64,000 nt of DNA from assembly GCF_902506415.1 (NCBI RefSeq), contig NZ_LR733275.1, positions 4,125,856 to 4,189,855 on the forward strand, in the 5' to 3' direction. This document shows positions 58,852 through 64,000 of the stretch, piece after piece. A model generated the notes under the pieces. That model searched no databases. It was not told where the DNA came from and saw only the letters and a program-made list of their open reading frames with translations. A program made the translations under genes and the position numbers. Position 1 is the first letter of the stretch. Every line of letters starts with the position of its first letter. This DNA is from Massilia sp. 9I. GTDB taxonomy: Bacteria; Pseudomonadota; Gammaproteobacteria; Burkholderiales; Burkholderiaceae_D.

Positions 58852-59442
58852 TCAAACCCTCGCGTGCCGCTCCAGCCGGTCGTGCAGGGCGCGCTTGATC
58901 GGCGGCCATTCGCTGCGCAGGATGCTGTACATGACCGTGTCGCGCACGGTGCCGTCGCGGCGCAGGGCGTGGTGGCGGATGACGCCGTCCTTCTGGGCAC
59001 CCAGCTTCTCGATGGCGGCCTGGGAGGCGAAGTTTTCGCAATCGGTGCGCAGGCCGACCACGCCGCAGCCGAGTGTGTCGAAGGCGTGCGACAGCAGGAG
59101 CAGCTTGCAGCTGGTGTTCACGTGGGTGCGCTGGACCCGTTTGGCGTACCAGGTGTAGCCGATTTCGACGCGTCCCACGCTTAGCAGGATGTCGTGGTAG
59201 CTGGTGCTGCCCAGCACCGTCCCGGTGTAGGCGTCGATCACCGCGAAGGCGACCCGGTCGCGGGTGTCGAGCGCGGTGGCAATGTACTGCGCCGCATTGT
59301 GCGGTTCCGGCACGCTGGTCACGCGCAGCTTCCACAGCTCGCCGTCGAGAGCGGCCGCGCGCAGGCCCTCCTCGTGGTGCGGCGCCAGCGGTTCCAGGCG
59401 CAGGCCGTTGAACTCGAGCGTGAGCGGCGCCACCTTGATCAT
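58852..59442 (-). CDS. GNAT N-acetyltransferase (RimJ/RimL-like)
   Basis: A 196-residue acetyltransferase of the Acetyltransf_3 group: LEPLAPHHEEGLRAAALDGELWKL at the N-terminus, VGRVEIGYTWYAKRVQRTHVNTSCKLLLLSHAFDTLG with the CoA-binding loop region, and NFASQAAIEKLGAQKDGVIR. Such enzymes acetylate protein N-termini or small amines. It is inserted between moxR and the VWA gene, overlapping moxR by 4 bp and 2 bp from the VWA start, so all three are coupled; that insertion is unusual. Confidence 0.9.
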   Translation of the reverse strand: MIKVAPLTLEFNGLRLEPLAPHHEEGLRAAALDGELWKLRVTSVPEPHNAAQYIATALDTRDRVAFAVIDAYTGTVLGSTSYHDILLSVGRVEIGYTWYAKRVQRTHVNTSCKLLLLSHAFDTLGCGVVGLRTDCENFASQAAIEKLGAQKDGVIRHHALRRDGTVRDTVMYSILRSEWPPIKRALHDRLERHARV

Positions 59443-60293
59443 CGATTGGTCCTCGACATATGGACCAGGCGTTCGAACAGGTGCACGTCCTGCTCGTTCT
59501 TGAGCAGGGCGCCGTGCAGCGGCGGCACGATGGCCTTGCTATCCTTGCTGCGCAGGGCCTCGGCCGGGATGTCCTCGGCCAGCAGGAGCTTGAGCCAGTC
59601 GAGGAATTCCGAGGTCGAGGGCTTCTTCTTGATGCCGGCGACTTCGCGCAGCTCGTAGAAGCTCTGCAGCGCGCTTGCCAGCAGGTCCTGCTTCAGAGTG
59701 GGGAAGTGGACCTTGACGATGTCGGTCATCGTCTCGCGGTCCGGGAACTTGATGTAATGGAAGAAGCAGCGGCGCAGGAAAGCGTCCGGCAGTTCCTTCT
59801 CGTTGTTCGAGGTGATGATTACCAGCGGGCGGTGCTTGGCCACCACCATCTCGCGCGTCTCGTAGACGTAGAACTCCATGCGGTCCAGTTCGCGCAGCAG
59901 GTCGTTCGGGAACTCGATGTCGGCCTTGTCGATCTCGTCGATCAGCAGCACCACCGGCTCCGGCGCCGTGAAGGCCTGCCACAGCACGCCCTTGACGATG
60001 TAGTTGTGGATGTCGCGCACCCGCTCGTCGCCCAGCTGCGAGTCGCGCAGGCGCGACACCGCGTCGTATTCGTACAGGCCCTGCTGGGCCTTGGTGGTCG
60101 ACTTCACGTGCCACTGCAGCAGCGGCATGTCGAGCGCGGCCGCCACCTCTTCGGCCAGCATGGTCTTGCCGGTGCCCGGTTCGCCCTTGATCAGGAGCGG
60201 GCGGCCGAGCGTCAGCGCGGCGTTGACGGCCAGTTTGAGGTCGGCGGTGGCGACGTAGTTGTCGCTGCCTTCGAAGCGTGGGGAAGCGTGCAT
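59439..60293 (-). CDS. MoxR-family AAA+ ATPase
   Basis: A 284-residue AAA+ ATPase. Walker A is KGEPGTGKTML (about residues 36-46), Walker B VVLLIDEIDKADIEF, sensor 1 LVIITSNNEKELPDAFLRRC with the arginine finger, and HYIKFPDRETMTDIVKVHFP follows. It pairs with the VWA protein two genes downstream. I place the start at the ATG at 60293 (MHASPRFEGSDNYVA); the frame extends upstream without protein-like sequence. First gene of the minus-strand unit, divergent from the cytochrome genes. Confidence 0.92.
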   Translation of the reverse strand: MHASPRFEGSDNYVATADLKLAVNAALTLGRPLLIKGEPGTGKTMLAEEVAAALDMPLLQWHVKSTTKAQQGLYEYDAVSRLRDSQLGDERVRDIHNYIVKGVLWQAFTAPEPVVLLIDEIDKADIEFPNDLLRELDRMEFYVYETREMVVAKHRPLVIITSNNEKELPDAFLRRCFFHYIKFPDRETMTDIVKVHFPTLKQDLLASALQSFYELREVAGIKKKPSTSEFLDWLKLLLAEDIPAEALRSKDSKAIVPPLHGALLKNEQDVHLFERLVHMSRTNR

Positions 60294-60469
60294 GGGCGTT
60301 CTGGATTCGGATGAAATGAGGTCGAGTATATGCCAGAACCGGGCGCCCGGAAGGTGCGTACGTTTGTAGACTGGTGACAACTCTTCAGATAGAATCGACA
60401 GGTTGGTAGTCCATTTGCTAACTTTTTGTGCGTTTGCGGTATTCGAATTACAACTAACGAGCCACACCC

Positions 60470-60817
60470 ATGAAAACATCTTTAGCACTACTGGTATTGG
60501 CAGCGTTTGCCGCCAGCGCCACCCCTGCCGCCGCGGCGGAAGTTGTCGGCAATCCGAAAGCAGCACCGGCCAAGATCGAGATGTGCATCGGCTGCCACGG
60601 TATCCCGCATTACAAGACCGCCTTCCCGGAGGTCTACCAGGCTCCCATGATCGGTGGCCAGTCGGCCAAGTACATCGAGAGCGCGCTCAAGTCCTACCGC
60701 AAGGGCGATCGCAAGCATCCGTCGATGGTCGGCATCGCCAAGTCGCTGAGCGACCAGGACATCGCCGACGTCGCTGCCTATTACGCGCAGCAGACTCCCG
60801 CCACCGCCAAACGCTGA
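60470..60817 (+). CDS. small periplasmic cytochrome c
   Basis: A 115-residue monohaem class I cytochrome c. Signal peptide MKTSLALLVLAAFAASATPAAA, haem motif CIGCH (Cys39, Cys42, His43), then the axial Met region in PMIGGQSAKYIESAL or HPSMVGIA. Typical of cytochrome c4/c5-like electron carriers. Paired with a second cytochrome gene 10 bp downstream, and the two share their fold, as if halves of a dihaem c4 cytochrome had been split into separate genes. Confidence 0.9.
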   Translation: MKTSLALLVLAAFAASATPAAAAEVVGNPKAAPAKIEMCIGCHGIPHYKTAFPEVYQAPMIGGQSAKYIESALKSYRKGDRKHPSMVGIAKSLSDQDIADVAAYYAQQTPATAKR

Positions 60818-60827
60818 GGACTAGCCG

Positions 60828-61166
60828 ATGAAAAAACTGTTCTTCGCGCTGGCCGCCGGCGCGTTTGCCCTGAATGCCGCCGCCGCCGACGTCTCGAAAG
60901 GCGAGGCGCTGGTCAAGAAATACAACTGCGCGTCCTGCCATGGCGCCGACTTCAACAAGCCGATCGACCCGAGCTATCCGAAGCTGGCCGGCCAGCACCC
61001 GGACTACCTGGCCCACGCCCTGCGCGCCTACAAGCGCGGCGCCGGCGCCAACGGCCGCACCAACCCGATCATGGCCGCCCAGGTGCAGCCGCTGTCGAAC
61101 CAGGACATGGCCGACATCGGCGCGTATCTCTCGAGCCTGCCGTCGAACCTGGTCGTCAGCAAGTAA
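60828..61166 (+). CDS. second small periplasmic cytochrome c
   Basis: A 112-residue monohaem cytochrome c with signal peptide (MKKLFFALAAGAFALNAAAA) and haem motif CASCH (Cys34, Cys37, His38), followed by YPKLAGQHPDYLAHALRAYKRG and a Met in NPIMAAQVQPL. It follows the first cytochrome after 10 bp, so they are co-transcribed. The likely role is periplasmic electron transfer to a terminal oxidase, partners unknown. A strong hairpin follows. Confidence 0.9.
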   Translation: MKKLFFALAAGAFALNAAAADVSKGEALVKKYNCASCHGADFNKPIDPSYPKLAGQHPDYLAHALRAYKRGAGANGRTNPIMAAQVQPLSNQDMADIGAYLSSLPSNLVVSK

Positions 61167-61206
61167 CAGCATTAAGCGGTTCCAGCCCCGAGCTGGTAAA
61201 CTGCCG

Positions 61207-61238
61207 ATCCCCCCGACCGGGCAACCGGCGGGGGGATT
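61207..61238 (+). terminator. terminator after cytochrome genes
   Basis: ATCCCCCC and GGGGGGAT flank an inner CCGG/CCGG pair, forming a very stable GC hairpin followed by TTTTGTTTT. It ends 21 bp before the SulP start, so the transporter gene has its own promoter or reads through. Confidence 0.88.
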
Positions 61239-61259
61239 TTGTTTTCGCTAGGAGATCGC

Positions 61260-62774
61260 GTGCTGTCCCCGTCCCACATCAAAACCAATCTGCTGAGCGG
61301 CATGACGGTTGCCCTCGCACTCGTCCCCGAAGCCATCGCCTTTGCCCTGGTGGCCCAGGTCTCGCCGCTTACCGGCCTGTACGCGGCGGTGCTGGTCTCC
61401 CTGATCACGTCGAGCTTCGGCGGCCGCCCCGGCATGATCTCGGCCGCCGCCGGTTCGCTGGCGGTGGTGATGACTGCGCTGGTGGTGCAGCATGGCGCGC
61501 AATACCTGTTCGCGGCGGTGGTGCTGATGGGCGTGCTGCAGCTGCTGTTCGCCGCGGCCCGGCTGGGTAAGTTCATCCGCATGGTGCCGCATCCGGTGAT
61601 GCTGGGCTTCGTCAACGGCCTGGCGCTGGTGATCTTCGTGGCCCAGTTTGGCCACTTCAAGACCCGCGGCGCGGACGGCGCCGTGCACTGGATGGCAGGC
61701 GCCGAGCTGGCGACGATGCTGGCCATCGTGGCCGCCACCATGGCCGTCATCTACCTGACGCCGCGCGTGACAAAGGCGGTGCCGGCCACCCTGGTCGGCA
61801 TCCTGGCGGCCACTGCCGGCTGCGCCCTGCTGGGCATCGACAGCAAGACCGTGGGCGAGCTCGGCTCGATCGCGGGCGGCCTGCCCAGCTTCGCACTGCC
61901 CGACGTGCCGTGGAACCTGGAGACCCTGCGCATCGTGTTCCCGTATGCGCTGGTGCTGGCCGGCGTCGGCCTGATCGAGTCGCTGCTGACCTTGACCCTG
62001 ATCGACGAGATCACGGACACCCGCGGCCAGCCGAACCGCGAGTGCCTGGCGCTGGGCGCGGCCAACGTCGTCACCGGCTTCTTCGGCGGCATGGGCGGCT
62101 GCGCGCTGATCGGCCAGAGCATGATCAACGTGAACAGCGGCGGCACCGGGCGCCTGTCGGGAGTGACGGCCTCGCTGTTCCTGCTCTCCTTCATCCTGGT
62201 GGGCTCGCGGTGGATCGAGCAGATCCCGCTGGCGGCGCTGATCGGCGTGATGTTCGTGGTGTGCGAGAAGACCTTCGAGTGGGGCACCTTCCGCCTGTTC
62301 GGCAAGGTGCCGCGCGCCGACGCGCTGGTGATCGTGCTGGTGGCCGGCATCACCCTGGCCTTCGACCTGGCGGTGGCGGTGCTGGCGGGCGTGGTCGTGT
62401 CGGCGCTGGTGTTCGCCTGGCAGCATGCGAAGCAGATCCGCGTCGCGACCGGCTTCGAAGAACACGGCTGGAAGGTCTACGACTTGGAAGGCACGCTGTT
62501 CTTCGCCTCGGTGACCGGCTTCCAGGCCCTGTTCACGCCCAAGGACGACCCGCAGGACGTGGTGATCGAATTCCGCTGCGCGCGCGTGGCCGACCACTCC
62601 GCGATCCAGGCGATCGACGCCCTGGCCGAGCGCTACCGCGCGCTGGGCAAGCGCCTGCACCTGCGCCACCTCAGCCCCGACTGCCGCGAGGTACTGGAGA
62701 AGGCGAAGGACATGATCGAGGTGAACCTGGTGGAAGACCCGCGCTACCGGGTGGCGGACGATAAACTCGGCTGA
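61260..62774 (+). CDS. SulP-family anion transporter with STAS domain
   Basis: A 504-residue protein starting at the GTG at 61260, with TAGGAG upstream. The SLC26/SulP membrane domain has about 12 to 14 helices (MTVALALVPEAIAFALVAQVSPLTGLYAAV; GRPGMISAAAGSLAVV; GGMGGCALIGQSMINVNSGGTGRLSGV). A short cytoplasmic STAS-like region follows (DVVIEFRCARVADHSAIQAIDALAERYRALGKRLHLRHL). Close relatives carry sulfate, bicarbonate or C4-dicarboxylates; no carbonic anhydrase is adjacent. A bidirectional hairpin ends the gene. Confidence 0.9.
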   Translation: MLSPSHIKTNLLSGMTVALALVPEAIAFALVAQVSPLTGLYAAVLVSLITSSFGGRPGMISAAAGSLAVVMTALVVQHGAQYLFAAVVLMGVLQLLFAAARLGKFIRMVPHPVMLGFVNGLALVIFVAQFGHFKTRGADGAVHWMAGAELATMLAIVAATMAVIYLTPRVTKAVPATLVGILAATAGCALLGIDSKTVGELGSIAGGLPSFALPDVPWNLETLRIVFPYALVLAGVGLIESLLTLTLIDEITDTRGQPNRECLALGAANVVTGFFGGMGGCALIGQSMINVNSGGTGRLSGVTASLFLLSFILVGSRWIEQIPLAALIGVMFVVCEKTFEWGTFRLFGKVPRADALVIVLVAGITLAFDLAVAVLAGVVVSALVFAWQHAKQIRVATGFEEHGWKVYDLEGTLFFASVTGFQALFTPKDDPQDVVIEFRCARVADHSAIQAIDALAERYRALGKRLHLRHLSPDCREVLEKAKDMIEVNLVEDPRYRVADDKLG

Positions 62775-62784
62775 ACATGATACA

Positions 62785-62810
62785 AAAAATGCGGCCTGGG
62801 CCGCATTTTT
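62785..62810. terminator. bidirectional terminator between SulP and DUF1841 genes
   Basis: AAAAATGCGGCC, TG loop, GGCCGCATTTTT: a perfect 12-bp stem with A-run and T-run, placed between two convergent genes. Confidence 0.92.
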
Positions 62811-62833
62811 GAATCACATCCGTAACGCGGAAA

Positions 62834-63262
62834 CTAGCGAGAGGCGCGCTGGCGCACGCATTCGATGTACGCCTCGGTATCCGGCGGCACGCCATTGCGC
62901 TGCGAGGCCCAGATCATCTCTCCAAGGCATTCCATGATTTCGTGGTGGGCGTCGTGCTCGCCGCGCCGGGCCACCAGCGCGTCGTGCGCGGCCTTGATGC
63001 CGCGCGGCTGGTCGATCGATACCTGTTCGGCAATCGACAGGTGCATCGACAGGTGCAGGAAAGGATTCGGCTTGCCGCCTTCGACCGAATAGTCGCGCGC
63101 GATGGCCTCTTCCACGTCCTCCAGCTCGGCGTGGTATTCGGGATGCTGGACGATCCAGTCGGCCGCGATGGCGTCCATTGGGGTCAGGATCTCGCCGTTG
63201 CGCTGCTTGCGCAGGGCTTCGCAGAAAAAGCGGCGCACGTCGTGCGAGGACGGTGTGAACAT
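62834..63262 (-). CDS. DUF1841 family protein
   Basis: A 142-residue protein with a near-complete DUF1841 sequence: MFTPSSHDVRRFFCEALRKQRNGEILTPMDAIAADWIVQHPEYHAELED, then NPFLHLSMHLSIAEQVSIDQPRGIKAAHDAL and HEIMECLGEMIWASQRNG. The His residues in HLSMHL and HDAHHEIMECLGE may bind metal. The family is restricted mainly to beta- and gammaproteobacteria and its function is unknown. The ATG at 63262 gives the normal family start. The upstream gene is 69 bp away in the same direction. Confidence 0.93.
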   Translation of the reverse strand: MFTPSSHDVRRFFCEALRKQRNGEILTPMDAIAADWIVQHPEYHAELEDVEEAIARDYSVEGGKPNPFLHLSMHLSIAEQVSIDQPRGIKAAHDALVARRGEHDAHHEIMECLGEMIWASQRNGVPPDTEAYIECVRQRASR

Positions 63263-63330
63263 GGCGGGGAGGGGCAAAAGGGACGAAGGCGGCATTGTAA
63301 CGCGATGCCGCTCCGTTTGCCGGAGCTGCC

Positions 63331-64000
63331 TCAAGGAGCGGCGCCGGCAGCCGCGGGGCGCGGCTGGCAGTTGCTGCGCTGCTCCAGCGCAGCCTTGGCG
63401 CCGGCCTCGTCGCCCTGGCTCCTGAGCTGCGCGGCGATGTGCAGCAGCGCCAGGCAGGTGCGGGCCTGGCCCAGCTTGCGGTCGTCGCGCGCTTCCTCGA
63501 GCAGCTTGTCGCGGTTTATCTTGCCCAGGTAATAACGGGCGATCGGGCCCGGCCACTCGTCGTCGTTGCGCGCGAAGGCCTGCGCCAATTCGCGTTTGCC
63601 CAGTTCCCCTTCGCCGCTGCCGAGGCGCGCCGCGTGCAGCGCCAGGGCGCCGTGGCGTTCGCCGGGCCGCGCGTCCAGCGCGCGGCGCAGGTGCGCCGCG
63701 GCCGGGGCATAGCGCCCGGCCGACAGCAGGCTCTGTCCCATCGCCTGGTTAGCTTCCGGGCTGCCGTTGGCGGCCGCCTGTTCCAGCCAGGAACGCGCCA
63801 GCGCCATGTTTTGCGCCACGCCGTAGCCAAAGCGGTAGCGCAGCGCGAGCGACATCTGGGCGTCGGCATTGCCTTCGTCGGCTTCTTGGGCCAGCCAGGG
63901 TTCGACCACCTTGTTGTGGCCCAGCGGCGCGCCGCCGGTGCAGGAAATGTAGAGCTTTTGCTGGCTCATCGCGAACAGCACCCGGTGCGAGCGCAGGAAG
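63331..64000 (-). CDS. Sel1-like/TPR repeat protein (5' end outside window)
   Basis: At least 223 codons; the frame is open to the right edge (FLRSHRVLFAMSQQKLYISCTGG), so the start lies beyond the window. Two Sel1-like repeats are visible: WLAQEADEGNADAQMSLALRYRFGYGVAQNMALARSWLEQAAANGSPEANQAMG, then TPR-like helices (GRYAPAAAHLRRALDARPGERHGALALHAARL). The C-terminus has a lone Cys and an Ala/Pro tail. Probably a protein-protein interaction scaffold, maybe periplasmic. Upstream neighbour of DUF1841. Confidence 0.75.
   Translation of the reverse strand, partial: FLRSHRVLFAMSQQKLYISCTGGAPLGHNKVVEPWLAQEADEGNADAQMSLALRYRFGYGVAQNMALARSWLEQAAANGSPEANQAMGQSLLSAGRYAPAAAHLRRALDARPGERHGALALHAARLGSGEGELGKRELAQAFARNDDEWPGPIARYYLGKINRDKLLEEARDDRKLGQARTCLALLHIAAQLRSQGDEAGAKAALEQRSNCQPRPAAAGAAP

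Overview
The window is high-GC DNA with dense, short-spaced operons. It looks like the chromosome of a betaproteobacterium of the Oxalobacteraceae (Massilia/Telluria type). That placement is inferred from protein character: beta-type ParC/ParE, DUF1841, a paa cluster with PaaX, a secreted polysaccharide-degrading system and a giant RTX protein. No rRNA or tRNA gene was recognised.

Layout. 1-2.8 kb: 3'-truncated RTX/Ca-binding repeat protein (minus). 3.0-4.4 kb: small unknown protein plus a cytosolic-type M14 carboxypeptidase. 4.4-17.4 kb: complete-looking aerobic phenylacetate (paa) catabolic cluster, with paaX diverging from paaABCDE-G-H-I-K-J-Y-Z and no paaF. 17.4-25.2 kb: housekeeping and miscellaneous genes: cupin, HAD phosphatase, a frameshifted rsgA-like GTPase gene, argH, a GNAT enzyme, a secreted cyanophycinase-like peptidase and a methyltransferase. 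25.2-26.9 kb: a lower-GC patch of orphan genes separated by a short repeated motif. 27-29 kb: secreted M64 peptidase and a secreted Ala/Lys-rich protein. 29.1-33.6 kb: parC and parE (topoisomerase IV). 33.7-36 kb: a protein with two degenerate receiver domains behind a structured leader, then a class I glutamine amidotransferase-like hydrolase behind a LexA-type box.

36-52.3 kb is the most coherent accessory region: an alginate utilisation locus. It encodes a PL7-like lyase, TonB-dependent receptor, LacI-type regulator, SDR (probable DEH reductase), KDG kinase, MFS uronate-type transporter, PL6 and PL17 lyases and a FAH-family hydrolase. A convergent operon aroE-RraA-SMP30 follows. A tandem TAAATCGTT motif, usually with 13-bp period, precedes the PL7/TonB genes, the regulator gene and the aroE operon, so these probably form one local regulon. 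The expected flow is polymer cleavage outside, TonB import, PL17/PL6 cleavage to DEH, reduction to KDG, then phosphorylation to KDPG. The KDPG aldolase must be elsewhere.

52.4-64 kb: a Fur-box small protein, methyltransferase, ArsR-type regulator with NIPSNAP/ABM proteins, YbdK ligase with a cation/proton antiporter, a MoxR-GNAT-VWA operon, two small cytochromes c, a SulP transporter, DUF1841 and a Sel1-like protein cut by the right edge.

I found no CRISPR array, prophage or intact insertion sequence. The best candidates for something undescribed are the aroE-RraA-SMP30 module tied to the alginate operators, the tandem pseudo-receiver with its leader RNA, and the LexA-box amidotransferase.
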